DNA of 64,000 bases, taken from assembly GCF_024323335.1 (NCBI RefSeq), contig NC_066583.1:373121175-373185174 (forward strand). The letters are read 5' to 3'. The position numbers and the translations under genes are program-made. The DNA is from Lathyrus oleraceus (Eukaryota > Streptophyta > Magnoliopsida > Fabales > Fabaceae). Shown in pieces: positions 24,565-35,893 of this stretch; positions within the stretch are counted from its first letter, which is position 1, and every line of letters begins with the position of its first letter. A model generated the notes under the pieces. The model was not told where the DNA came from, made no database searches, and saw only the letters and a list, made by a program, of their open reading frames with translations.

Positions 24565-26543
24565 CTAGATATCCACCCTAAAAGTGACCCCTTGATACTT
24601 GCGGAGAGCCTCAATATCGGTGATGAGTTCGGCCATCATCCTCTTGCAGAACTTGACGAAGTGGTAGACCTCTTCGGGGGTATTATCTGGGTACATGATC
24701 AGATCCGCCTCTTTCAACTTGTCGGGAAAGTCTTGAAGTGCATAGTTAGTTAATACTGTCATGTTGGTGTACTTGTCCCTCCATTCTTCGTAAAGGGCTT
24801 GGAGATTATGGATGATTTCATCCCTTTGAGCAATGGCAGCTTCGAATCCATGGCAACGCTCCTCCCAATGTCTACAATTATTTTGCAACTCTACATAGGC
24901 TTGGTCATAGATTCCTCTCTTCAAGTTCTTGATTTGATCGCAAGCTCGTCAAAGGTTGAACTGCTCACACATGAAGCTTCGATGAATCTTCTCTCTCTCT
25001 AGTTGTTCCTTGGCTAGAAGGTCCTTATACCCTTTTAGAGTGGTCCTTAGTTCGATAATTTGGGCCTCATAATCTTCCCTTGCTTCCTTCTTCATGGCAT
25101 TAGACCTTTCGACAGTATTTTCAAGGTCCTTGATGATTTGGGACGCTCGATCCAACTCGTTATTGCGGAAGTCTAACTCAGAATTAGCTCCTTGTAGAGC
25201 TCCACCAACCCAAACTCTTTGTCCCTCGGCTAATCAGAGCCTCTTCTTTCTATCTTCAAATTCCTCACAAACTCGCTTACCCTTATCCTCCAAGACGTGG
25301 TTACGTTCCTTGGCACGATTGAGTTGGACTCGTAATTGAGTGTTTTCCAACTCAAGCTCTTTGATTTGGCTGGTAAGTTTGTCCATTCCTCTTATAGGAT
25401 AGGCTTGGGCTCGGGCATCAACGGGAATGAAGACGGATCAAATAGAAACGACACTTTAACCATCCTAGCCCTCTCTTTTACCCACACATAGTAGGGTTCC
25501 TTGGCTAGGGTGTTTTTCTTACCCCATTCTTGGTCAATATGGACTATGCTTGTCCAAGCTTTTCGCACTCTTTTCACGTTTGAATCAAGAGGATCCACGG
25601 TATTGATGACAAATGGAATGAAATCTCTTTCCTCGGGAGGACTCATCATGGCGTACCCTAGTTATCTCTCGAGTATAGCAGGGTTGTAGTTGATGCAACC
25701 TTGCGTTCCTATTAAGGGTACGTTAGAGAACTCTCCACATCTTGCGATGAAGTCTTTTATATCCCATTCCCTCTTGTACCATAGAATTGAGTTGGCAGAG
25801 AGAGATGCGAACCTTTGTGGCCATGTCAGTTTGTTTTCAGCAAAAGGTCCACTTTGAGGCATGCGAGCCCTCATCCAAAGATGTAACATAGGAGCGCAAT
25901 AGAGGAAAGTACCTCCCTTCTTCGCATGCCTTGTATGAAAGGTATGGTAGAAGTCGGCGAGTAAAAAAGGCACCAGATTCTTTGTTAGAAAGACTTCAAC
26001 TGTTAAATGATCCACGAACTTATCCACATTTGGGAAGAGGACAATTCCATGAATCAAAAGTGCCAAGGTTACACTACAGAAGTCGGGTCTTCCTTTTTTA
26101 ATCATTTACCAAGCATGGGCTTCTAGGAACTTTTGGGTTAAACCTTTGATGGATCCTTTAACGCCCCAATTATCCACTAACTTGTTGGCGTTGATACCCA
26201 AGGTGAGTGAGAGCTCGGTCAAACAAAAGCCTTCTTCCAACTTCGGGAAAGGGTTGTATTCTTTTATTGATCGATTAAGGAGTCTCTCGAGGTCTTCCAA
26301 GGTTGGAGAGATTTGGAAGTCGGAGAAAGTGAAGCATCTTAAAGGGACATCATAGTATTGGGACATTGTGGTGATAGCACCATAGTCAACCTTCTCGGTT
26401 AGAAGATCTATGATGTTCCCAAAATTGGCTCTAAACTTGTTGTCTTTGAGAGCTACGACCTTTGAGCAGAGGACCTTTAATGAACTGATGCCGAGACTCT
26501 TGAAGCGGAAAGTAGAAGTGCTTTTCCTTGTTGAAGTATCCAT
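24565..26543 (-). pseudogene. ORF1 of element C, broken
   Basis: It is homologous to ORF1 of element B. It starts at Met-Asp-Thr-Ser (26543) and has LRCFTFSDFQISPTLEDLE, LLIHGIVLFPNVDKFVD and GTQGCINYNPAILER. A long charged coiled-coil tail follows (EDYEAQIIELRTTLKGY; YEEWRDKYTNM). The frame is broken by stops at 26106, 25662 (LER-stop-LGY, probably CAA to TAA), 25392 and 24949. A frameshift lies between about 25390 and 25160. The length would be near 650 residues, longer than ORF1 of B because of the coiled-coil part. The function of the family is unknown. Confidence 0.8.
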
Positions 26544-27376
26544 GATTGTGTCGGAAAATAGTCTTGTAATTCTGCGTCTGAACAAACGAAAATTTTAAGA
26601 GCTTTGCTTATTATTTTGATGATGAATGAATGATTGGTTTATTATTCCCATAAGATTTTAGGCATGGGTTCATGGTTTTGGACCATCGTGACGAAGCATA
26701 GAGTTAATAATGACTGCTTAGTAAACCAATGTTCTCGCTTTGTATGATCTAAGGATTTTGGAAAGTTGGGTGTAAGACACTTCCCTAGAGTCATGGACTT
26801 CTTTGACTGTCAGCCGCTTATGTCGATTTACTTGCCAGGCGACTGCTCCATCAAAGTCATATACTCTAAGTGAGATCTTCGTATCGACCCTTACGAGGAA
26901 GGAACCTCGGTGGCCTATACTATGCGACCATAGGTCTAGGCTAGCCATAGTTTAAAGGTTCTAAAAGGGGTCTTAGGGTCATTGACTCTAGTAAAAGAAA
27001 AGATGCTTACACCGAAAGCACGACGGTCATCAATCCCCTTAAGAGAATCTACCACTAAGTGAGGTTCTCGTACGACCCTAACGAGGAAGGCATCTCGCAG
27101 ACCAATACTACTCAACCTCTCCTATCTCAAGCAAACAAAACTCTCAGACTCAGGTGGAGAGCCTTTCACACAAGGTTTTTCTTTGCAATGATTATTGCTT
27201 CCAAAATTTCTTCGTCACAGAGCCAAAGTTTCAAACCAACAGGAAAACAAAGAAAATATATATAGGTTAGCAACAAAAGCAATATATATAGAAAAAAATA
27301 GATAATAGATAAACCACCATGTACGTACATAAGAAATAACCCAAACTAGGCTAAACTTTCTTAGGGAATTTTGGTC
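26544..27376 (-). other. Leader of element C
   Basis: Noncoding leader between primer site and ORF1. It contains two related stretches (26880-26920 and 27060-27110) with gacccttacgaggaaggaac-like sequence, suggesting a small internal duplication. No gene is supported. Confidence 0.5.
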
Positions 27377-27394
27377 TCCCCAGTAGAGTCGCCA
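27377..27394 (-). other. Primer-binding site of element C (tRNA-Arg type)
   Basis: Minus-strand tggcgactctactgggga, two bases after the LTR end. It differs from the site in D by one C-to-T-type change. Confidence 0.8.
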
Positions 27395-27396
27395 GC

Positions 27397-28654
27397 TGTC
27401 GCTACCGGGATTTCACGATAACGAAACCGGGACTAAAGAGATGCCAAAGAGAGGCAAAATCAGAAGATTCGCCATCGAATTTTATTTAGTTTACCTTTAT
27501 CGGAAAGGAAAGGGGAAATAGTCGATAAAACCCTCGGAAAGGAGATGTGCACGGGAAGTGCTAAAAGAGAATAAGGAATCGGTCACACAACCGAGATTTG
27601 GGTTCGGAAGTCAGTTACGTAAGGGGAAGGTATTAGCACCCCTTACGTCCATGGTACTCCATGGGAACCATTTAGGCTCTTTTACATACATGGGGATTTA
27701 TCTATCATTGTTTTATTATCAAAAAAATGTGCGTGAAAGAGGGGGTGTTTCATTATTATAGTGCTCGCCAAGGATTCGGGCCCTTGTGCCTACGTATCAC
27801 TCATTCGGGAATGAGGAATCAGAGCTACGTAGTTCGGAGTAGAAAACGTTTGTGTGTTGGTTGATTTTACCTTTGAGAAAAGGGTTTTCGGGATGATGCC
27901 CTAAGGCACAAAAACGAGTTTGATGAATTGTATTATTTTTACCTTGAATAAGGGTTTTATGAAATGAGTGTTTGTAATTATATTATACTAAAGTCTATGG
28001 GCGGAGGTGATTATTCTAGACAACAAGCCAAGCGTCTTGCATCCAAAATAATCAGAGTAAGGGTAGGAATGCTCCATTCTTACTCATTCTCCACCACTTA
28101 AGGCTCGTGGCGCACAATAATAATCTTAATTATTACATGTTTTAAATTTGAGTTATGAGTGTTAGAGGGTGAGAAATTTTGAGAAAAAAATGTGAAATGG
28201 AAAAACAGTTGGTGGGGGTGACTTTTGGGAGAGAAAGATTTTTGGTTTTGATTTAGTTTTGGAGAAGAGGGGGGTTGGATGATATTTTTTCAGAATTTTG
28301 GGGGGCTAGAAAGCATGAAAAATGAGGGGGAATAGTGCATCTATTTATAGGGAAAGCAAGTGGGTAAGTGGGGGGAACCAAATTCATTTTGAGCAAACAA
28401 AAGACTTATTGCTGCTGTTTGCACAGTGGAAATCGATTTACCCAATTGGGGAAATCGATTTCCCTATTTTGTTTTTGTTTTTAATTGTAAAATCCATGCC
28501 TTGAGCCCATGCAATATGCATTTGGTTATGAATGTTAATGTAATTATGGTGATGGAGCAATGAATGTATGTATGTGTAATAGGATCATAAATCTGATGAA
28601 AGTTGTTTGAGGGCATGGTGAATTTTGGGATAGGGTGAATTTTGGGGTATGACA
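27397..28654 (-). mobile_element. 5' LTR of element C (1258 bp)
   Basis: On the minus strand it starts TGTCATACCCCAAAATTCAC at 28654 and ends cccggtagcgaca at 27397, followed by the primer site. It contains a TATA core at 28342-28349 and two aaatcgattt palindromes just upstream of it. The terminal boxes shared with A, B and D are at 27461-27474, 27624-27641 and 27787-27798. It lies inside the RT of element E, which reads up to the last base before it. Confidence 0.9.
28342..28349 (-). promoter_or_regulatory. TATA box in LTR C
   Basis: Minus-strand TATAAATA in cctataaatagatgc, about 305-312 bp from the LTR start. Palindromic boxes lie about 80-120 bp upstream. Confidence 0.6.
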
Positions 28655-30458
28655 ACTGATAAAACAATCCTTAGGTGTTCTCCGTGCTCTTGAGGAGTAC
28701 GAGAATAAATAAGAATGTCATCAATAAAGATCACCACGAACTGGTCCAAGTAAGGTTGAAATATCTGATTCATGTAGTCCACGAAAACAGCTGGGGCATT
28801 TGTTACACCAAACGGCATTACAAGGAACTCATAGTAGCCATATCGGGTTCTAAATGCGGTCTTTGGTACATCTGAACTCTTAACTCTTATTTGATGATAG
28901 CCCGATCGTAGATCAATCATTGAGAACACACAGTCTCCTTTCAACTGATCTAACAAATCGTCTATCCCTGGCAGAGGATACTTGTTCTTGATGGTAACTT
29001 TGTTCAACTAGAGATAATCAATACACAACCGCATACTACTATCCTTCTTCTTTACTAATAATACTAGAGCTACCCATGGTGAGACACTAGGTCGGATGAA
29101 ATGTTTGGTTAACAACTCTTCCAATTGATTCTTCAACTCTCTCAACTCTAGTAGCGCCATGCGATACAGAGAAATGGAGATTGGAGACGTCCCAGGTATC
29201 AGATTAATATACAATTCCACTTCCCTTTCAGGAGGAAGAGAGGTGACATCCTCAGGAAAAACTTTTGGAAATTGACAAACAAAGGGATTTGTGTAACACT
29301 CAGATTATCGCTAGATTCCTTGGTAAGAACCAAGAGAACTGACTTTTCATTCTCAAATAAGAAATTAACCATGTGAACCGTACCTTCCAAGATAGTAGTT
29401 AGCACATCCTTTGGAGTAGCTTCACTAGATTGAATGATAATCAACTTCTCTTCACATCCAATAAACACTGAATTGGCGGAGATCCAATCCATCCCCAAAA
29501 CCACATCAGCCTTCTTAAGTGGTAAACAAATAAGATCAATTTGGAAAATTCTACCATTCACCGAGAGCGAACAATTTTCACAAAACAACGGTGTCTCAAC
29601 CACATCATCCATGGCAGTAGTAACCACCATAGGAGGAGACAAGGGAATTGCTTGCAAGCCAAGACGCTTCATGCACTGGATTGATACAAAAGAGTTTGTC
29701 TTCCCACAATCAAACAATATAAAACAAGGATGATTATTGACGAGACTCGTACCAGCAATTAAGGAATTATTGCTCTTAGCCTTCCTTGCATCCAAATTAT
29801 AAACTCGATCGGTGCTCCTCCCCTGCATCTGATTCTTATTCTGAGGACATTCCCTAGACATGTTTCCCCCCCTCTGACAAGTAAAACACTTAACTCCACT
29901 TCCGGCACATCTTCCAAAATGAGACTTCTTACACACTTAATATTGAGGAGGTTGGTTAGGTCTTGCATGTTGCACCTGTTTTCCTTTAAAATCCTGAGAT
30001 CTAGGCCTAAACTGACTACCTGGCCTCCCTTGGCCCCTCTGTCCACTCCTATATTGATCCCTTTCCTCTTGAACTTTCTTCAAACTGTTCTCAGCCACAT
30101 AACATTTCCTTAACAATTCAACATAAGAAGTGAATTCCCTTTGAGATACACTATGAGAAATTTCACCCCTTAGACCAAAAATAAACTGATCAATCTTCCA
30201 CCTCTCATCAAGTGCGTACGCGGCTTGTCTAGAATAAGCAGCGATATCTTCGAACTTCTCAGCATACGTAGCTACTGACATAGTACCCTACCTAAAGTGT
30301 TGAAGTTCAAACTCTTTCTGAGTCCTCAAAGAACTAGGAAAATACTTATCTAGGAAAATAGTCTTAAAATGCTCCCAATCCCTAAGTATTCCTTGATTGG
30401 TCATAAGAGTTGAAGCACTCTCCCACCATCTCATTGTTGGACCCTTCATCATGTGAGA
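28655..30458 (-). pseudogene. Element E: gag-protease-RT remnant of a chromovirus
   Basis: Read on the minus strand it has a late gag part (WEHFKTIFLDKYFPSSLRTQ; YAEKFEDIAAYS), one CCHC knuckle (CFTCQRGGNMSRECP) and a protease in which Asp-Thr-Gly has become DCGKTNSFVS. RT follows up to [19 protein letters not shown]. Stops lie at 30288, 29937 and 29008 and a frameshift near 29200-29220; the stops before GTMSV and at LNKV read as CAG to TAG. The RT runs straight into the LTR of element C at 28654. The N-terminal half of gag is missing: the frame joins LTR sequence at about 30459. An old, inactive copy. Confidence 0.8.
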
Positions 30459-31029
30459 AACAAACAAAATACATGCCCAAAATAAATACAACATGACACA
30501 AAATATACACAAAAGTGCCCAAAATAAAACTACTGATCTAGATCATTAGACAATGATCCCAAAAATATCTACACAGCGGAAAGAAAAGCCATCAGTCATC
30601 AGGTAAGCAAGACATCACTCTATCTTACCCTTATCCTTCTCCTTCTCAGAACCACCTGAAAAATAATCAACAACATGGGGTGAGATAATAATCTCAGTGG
30701 ATTCCCTATCTTATGGTTCCACTCGGCTCTACAGGGTTTCTAATCAATATTAAACTCATATCCAACTCGAGTAAACAAGGGAAGGAAGACTTGAGCGATG
30801 GGGAAACTAACTCGCAATGTATGGCAACATGAACCTGAGTTCTCACAACTCAACCATGATCATTATTCAGATCACGAAACATCAATTCCCGGACGGACTT
30901 ACGTCTTAGCCAGGCCCAGTTCATGCATGCTCGTATGATTCGACTTTCGCGGTGGATATCGGGTCCTCTATAAGGCTTAATCCCCAGTTCAAGCGACCGT
31001 CACCCGTATGGTAATCTAACCCACTTAGG
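30459..31029 (-). mobile_element. LTR of element E, inner segment
   Basis: On the minus strand this part resembles the R/U5 part of a chromovirus LTR, with ctcaccccatgttgttgatt followed by tttttcaggtgg. It is joined directly to gag near 30459 with no primer site between, so the LTR end, primer site and early gag are deleted. At 31029 the solo LTR interrupts it. Confidence 0.65.
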
Positions 31030-32326
31030 TGTTGGTGTAAGCCCTAGAGGCCAATACTTTTGGTACTTGTATCGAATTATTTATTAATAATAAAAGGCTT
31101 TTTCTTTATTACGGTTGATTAATAAAGTCCCTGGAATAGATAGTCCGTTTAATGCATCAAGTGTGACTTGATCATGAGACCACATTAAACATAAGGAAAC
31201 TATTCTTAAAGTATCCGTAGTCGAGCTTTATTGTGAAGTGGGATAACATTAAAGCATTAAGACTATTATGTTTGTAGACTGATGATCACATCTCATGGAT
31301 CATGGATAAAGAGTTATCAAGTCTTAAACATAGGTATGAATATTAAGAGTAATATTTATACCGGATTGACCCGCTATGAGAATACTATATAGAAAGTTAT
31401 GCAAAGTGTCATAAGTTATTCTCATGGTGATAATGGTGTATGCCACTCTTCGACCTGAAACCACTATGGACCCTAGATGTAGAGTCGAGTGTTTTGTTGT
31501 TGATCTAACATTGTCCGTAACTGGATAACCATAAAGACAGTTGATGGGTACTCCACGAAGCATGCTGAGGGACATGAGTGACCTAGATGGAATTTGTCCA
31601 TCATGCGTAACAGGATAAATGTCTATGGGCCCAATATTGAACTGGACAAGGATGACACGGTCTATACCTTGTGTTCAATATAGACATAAGGGCAAAAGGG
31701 TAATTATACACATAATCATTCTCACATGAGGTTTTGTCAGATCACATGACATTTTCGTGTCTTGGGTAGCAGTGATGTGTTGCTAGATACCGCTCACTGT
31801 TTATTATGTTAAATGCGTGATTTAATATAATTGCCAACGTCGCGAAAACCTACAGGGTCACACACATAGGACGGATTGATGAGAGATAAAGTAACTAAGG
31901 AACATCGTAAGGTACGGTGTACTTAAGTAGAATACAAAATATGGTAAGGTACCAAATACTTAAGTGATTTTGGCATATTATGAGATATGGGCAAAATGCA
32001 CTTAAGTGGGCTTTTTGGCTTGAAGCCCATACAAGATTTTCTATAAATAGAACTCTTGTGCAGAAGCATTGTATGGGAATACAACACAACTGAAGAGTTG
32101 GAATTTCGTATCTCTCTTTCTCTCACTCAAAGCCTTCATTCATAACAGCTAGCACTGCGATTGAAGGAATCCGTTCGTGTGGACTGAGTAGAGACGTTGT
32201 CATCGTTCAACGTTCGTGATCGCCACAAGAGGTAACGATTCTATCACTGATCATGCCCATTCGTAAAGATCACTAAATGGAGAAATTTGTAAATTCCGTT
32301 GCGCCTTGGATGGCAATTCTCCTTCA
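31030..32326 (+). mobile_element. Solo LTR, 1297 bp, probably Ty1/copia
   Basis: It starts TGTTGGTGTAAGCCC, ends ggcaattctccttca and is flanked by the perfect 5-bp duplication ttagg (31025-31029 and 32327-32331). No internal region or second LTR is present, so it is the product of LTR-LTR recombination. A TATA core (ctataaata, 32041-32049) fits plus-strand transcription. Superfamily is judged from general likeness only. Confidence 0.85.
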
Positions 32327-32371
32327 TTAGGGTCTCTTTCACCGTATGGGAATCCAACCCATTTAGGTGTC
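32327..32371 (-). mobile_element. LTR of element E, small middle segment
   Basis: A 45-bp strip of LTR E lies between the solo LTR and element D. It holds a second copy of the gtatgggaatccaacccatt-type unit also found at 31011-31030, so LTR E natively carried this unit in tandem. Its right five bases (gtgtc) are the duplication of element D. Confidence 0.7.
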
Positions 32372-33597
32372 TGTCATACCCCAAAATTTGCCCATTAATA
32401 TTTCAAGACATTTTTCAAAGGCATTCCGAATCATTTTTATGACACTGATCTCAAAGGAACGAAGGTCCAGCTCACGAATGGCCCAATCCAGAAAATGGCC
32501 CAAACTGGCCTGTTCGCTACACGTTCGCTACCAGCTCGCCTAGCGAACGTTCGCTACCAGCTCGCCTAGCGAAGCAAACGTTCGCTACCAGCTCGCCTAG
32601 CGAGGCTGACAGACAACAAAAATTTCGGGCTTCATTCTGAGCCCATTAGGTCATGAAAAAGGGCATTATAAATACCAGCACTTCAGTAATGAAAAGGAGG
32701 ACGAAAAACAGAGGAAGACGGACGGAAACCCTGGCACGGAAACCCTAGAGGCTACTTTAGAGAGTTCCGAGTGAAGAAACCCTGAAGGCCGCTTCCCCGC
32801 CCCGAAGCTACCGCCGCCCAACTCAATCCGACTCGCCAATTCAAGGTTGCAATTCGATTGCAAACAGGTTTGCATTACTATTATCGTGTTATTTTCTTAA
32901 TTTGCATGTGATACCGCTTTATGTTCTTAACTTGCATGTGATAATATAATTGAATTCATAAACATATTTGAGGTTTTGCATGTGAATTTAAGTGTGCCTG
33001 GATATTGTGAATGCTGAACCATATAATTATGTGTTGGATGCCATAAGCCATGCCGCAGGTTGAAGTCATACTGTTCTGAAATTCAAAACCCGCAGCCGCT
33101 CGCTAGCACATCGCTAAGCGAGCACGCAGCGAGTGTTCGCTAGACCTTCGCTAGGCGAAGCAGAGGCGAACAAGGGCAGCCGCCAATATTTTGTTTGTTA
33201 TGTCTTATGCATATCTGGTCGATTCTATGTTAATTATACACTGTTTTCTTGCTGTTGTTTTTCTTTCACGGTGTAATCCTCGATTGCACCCGGATTTGGT
33301 ATGCTAACCCGTTTGCTGAATTTTGCCAAGGTTCACATGTCCCAGGAAAAGATTGCCGTTAGGTCTTCCACTTTATTTGTGGGATACCCTTGTGGAGGCT
33401 CACCCTAAATTGCTTAATTAATTTTAATGTGTTAATTTTAATAATTAATTTTAATGTATTAATTTTAATGTATCATTTTTAATGTATTGACTTTAATGTG
33501 GAGATTCATTATAATCACCTAATTAACTTTAAAATGCGGCCTTTAAATATGTGATCTTGGACCTCTCTTTTGCCTTATGATATTACGGTATTACGGT
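32372..33597 (+). mobile_element. 5' LTR of element D, first segment
   Basis: It starts TGTCATACCCCAAAATTTGC and aligns base for base with 49915 onward. It is interrupted at 33597 by element H, with duplication acggt. It holds three copies of a 26-bp unit with ttcgctacc...tagcgaa (32522-32603), a TATA core (ttataaata near 32665-32673) and further cgctag/gcgaac boxes at 33093-33172. Confidence 0.92.
32665..32673 (+). promoter_or_regulatory. TATA box in the 5' LTR of D
   Basis: ttataaata in gggcattataaataccagc; the same core recurs in the 3' LTR at about 50182-50190. It lies about 60 bp after the palindromic 26-bp repeats. Confidence 0.6.
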
Positions 33598-34231
33598 TGT
33601 AACACCCCAATTAAAATAAGCTAATCATTTAATTTAAATTAATATTTTATTTATTAATTTAATTGAATAATTGGAAGTTTGGATTAATATTATTATTTTG
33701 GAATAATAATTATTGGGATTATTATTATTGGATTATTATTTTATAATTGGAATAAAAGTGGAAAATCAGTAAAAAGGTCCCATTTGGTAAAAAGGTTATT
33801 GTTTTCACGTGAAAAGGAAAAAGAGACAGAACGTGGAAAAGGGCAAAAAGAGAACCAGAGAACGAAGGTTGAAGGAAGGAGAAGCTTGGAGCTCAGAGGC
33901 TGCCGGATTAACTCAGGTAAGGGGGGTTTATCGTTGATTGACGGGTATTATATGATAATATGTCATGGGTAGTGATAGACCTTTAATTTACCTTTGAATT
34001 GGATGATTATGATGAATTTGTGGAAATAATTGATGAACGAAATTGAGCGATAATCGAAAGAAATTCGTAGGAATTGTATGTGATAATGTCAGGAGTTGTG
34101 AAATCGAATAGGGAATGATTCGGGTTAGATGATATGAGTGATTTCTGTGTAAATTTGGACTGTGGAAGGTGAGATCGAATAGAACTCGTAGCAGGAAAAA
34201 CCATAGCAGATCTGGAAATCTGGTTTCTGGT

Positions 34232-34567
34232 CATACGCGTATGGCACTAGGCAATACGCGTATGAGATGGGCTGGTACGCGTATGGCACTAGGCAATACG
34301 CGTATGGAGTGGCTTGGAAGTGGGAGTTTTGGCGCTGGTACGCGCCATACGCGTGTGATACGCATATCCCTGGATGTGGTACGCGTATGGTGTATGTCAT
34401 ACGCGTATGAGTGAAAGAGATGAGGTTTTGAACGTGTTTTGGTCTCTGGTGATACGCGTAGGGGAATGTGATACGCGTAGCATACGCGTATGGGCATGGG
34501 CGTTACGCGTATGGACTTTGGTCAGGTGTGGGCAATACGCGTATGAGCATAGGCAATACGCGTATGG
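34232..34567 (+). repeat. Cluster of atacgcgtat palindromes in LTR H
   Basis: About fourteen copies of tacgcgta or close variants occur in 335 bp, with irregular spacing of about 10-45 bp. The cluster is copied at 40941-41277 in the 3' LTR. The core acgcgt fits the CGCG-box consensus bound by plant CAMTA factors, but function is not shown. Confidence 0.85.
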
Positions 34568-34884
34568 GCAGGATTGTGATTTCCTGTGCTGTTGTCGTAC
34601 AGTTTTTGACTGTTTAGGCTGAGTAGTGAGACTTAGCTGAGGTATGATGAAATAGGGATCAATTCCCGTTGTTTTGAGTAGTATAGTTATTAGTAGAGTG
34701 TGCTAATACTGTATTTGATTTATAGCATGTTGTGATATGCTCTTGTGATAAATGTATTGACAATGTGTGTTGGTTGGTATGCATTATACTGTAAATGTAT
34801 CAGTGATGTATGCATCTGTGAATAGACTGTCATATGTTTATTCTTGAGTTGTTGTTGTTGTTGCATTGCTAGGTGATTAGCATG

Positions 34885-35217
34885 CATAGTCTAGCCTTTG
34901 GGGCTGTAGCTAATTCCCATTGTGAGGAATTAGTGAGTTGTGGATTGTTGTTGATGCTTGCATACTAAATGAGTAGCGTGCATAGTCTAGCCTTTGGGGC
35001 TGTAGCTAATTCCCATGGTGAGGAATTAGTGAGTGAGTCATTAGATCTCAATGAGTGGGACTAGTGAGCTCAGTAGCCGTATCCAGAGGGGATCGGTGAG
35101 CTTGGACTATATGTTCAAGAAAAGTCGGTACCGCATGTGTAGAGTCTCATTGCATAATGAATGCATGGCATAGCCTGTGGGGCTGTAGCTAATTCCCATT
35201 GTGAGGAATTAGTGAGT
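34885..35217 (+). repeat. Three dispersed copies of a hairpin-bearing unit in LTR H
   Basis: Copies at about 34885-34937, 34981-35033 and 35169-35217 share ggggctgtagctaattccca followed by tgtgaggaattagtgag. Within each, ctaattcc and ggaattag can pair. They are repeated in the 3' LTR. Confidence 0.8.
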
Positions 35218-35772
35218 AAATCGTTGTGTTGTGTTGTTGGTGTTGAGCATGTTTTGATATATACATATGCTATTTGTTATTGTTGAGTAAGAGGTTGCGT
35301 TGATACTGCCGTTATGGAGTGGGTAGTCTGGTTAGGGTGATTTGAGGCGTTATTTACTTAACATTACATGTTGTTGTATAATGCTTGTTATATTGATTGA
35401 GAAACTCACCCTTACACTATTTTTCAGGTAACCAGCTATGAGTGAATAGAAGTAAATGCTTGGAGTCTAGAGTAGTCTCCTAAGGGGTCATGCTCTGATA
35501 GATGTAACATCGGGATGGGATGTTTGAATATGTTTGATTTTGTTGTTGATCAACTTTACATGTAAAGTGGTACATGATTTAAATGTTGATTTTTAGTATC
35601 CGCTGCGAATTATGCAAAGAACCTTATTTGGATTAAATAAATGAGCATGACAGGTTATTTTGATGAATGTTGTGAAATAATTGTGTGACACCCTTCGGGG
35701 CATAATTACTCTGATTAATGTGTTATTATTTTTAATTAAATATTTTGGGGTATTTAGAAGGGTGTTACATTA

Positions 35773-35784
35773 GTGGTATCAGAG
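35773..35784 (+). other. Primer-binding site of element H (tRNA-iMet)
   Basis: tggtatcagagc lies three bases after the LTR end. It is the classical complement of the initiator tRNA 3' end used by many plant LTR elements. Confidence 0.92.
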
Positions 35785-35893
35785 CATAGTCGGTCGTGTC
35801 GAGTCGTAGTTATTCTGTTTCCCCTGTACGGGATAGGTGTTGTGTAACCCTATCAGTACTTATTGTTTAGCTTGTTGGGTTTTCAGAATAGAG

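Larger units (their letters stand above)
15564..28654 (-). mobile_element. Element C: Ogre-like Ty3 retrotransposon, nearly complete, decayed
   Basis: Minus-strand order: 5' LTR (28654-27397), primer site, leader, broken ORF1 (26543-24565), gag-protease (24230-20953), intron, RT-RNase H-integrase (20685-17223), 3' tail with tandem repeats (to 15564). Element B then interrupts it, and its 3' LTR should lie left of the window. C is inserted in the RT gene of chromovirus E; the flanking bases are actga (28655-28659). Its LTR is only 1258 bp, short for an element with full Ogre coding content. Confidence 0.85.
33598..35769 (+). mobile_element. 5' LTR of element H
   Basis: It begins TGTAACACCCCAATTAAAAT and ends agaagggtgttaca. 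It holds a cluster of atacgcgtat palindromes (34232-34567) and three copies of a unit with a ctaattcc/ggaattag hairpin (34885-35217). Frames of 60-90 codons in this LTR recur identically in the other LTR and are not genes. Confidence 0.93.

Noticed and set aside
31011..32371. A target duplication of about 30 bp around the solo LTR
   Set aside because: The copies differ at several sites, and a perfect 5-bp duplication (ttagg) is found at the true LTR ends.
33784..34622. Frames of 60-90 codons in LTR H, repeated at 40493-41331
   Set aside because: They arise from repeated tacgcgta motifs on both strands and lack any family likeness.
35773..35784. tRNA-like phrase near 35773 and at 9665, 27377 and 43271
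   Set aside because: These are primer-binding sites complementary to tRNA 3' ends; no cloverleaf can be formed around them.
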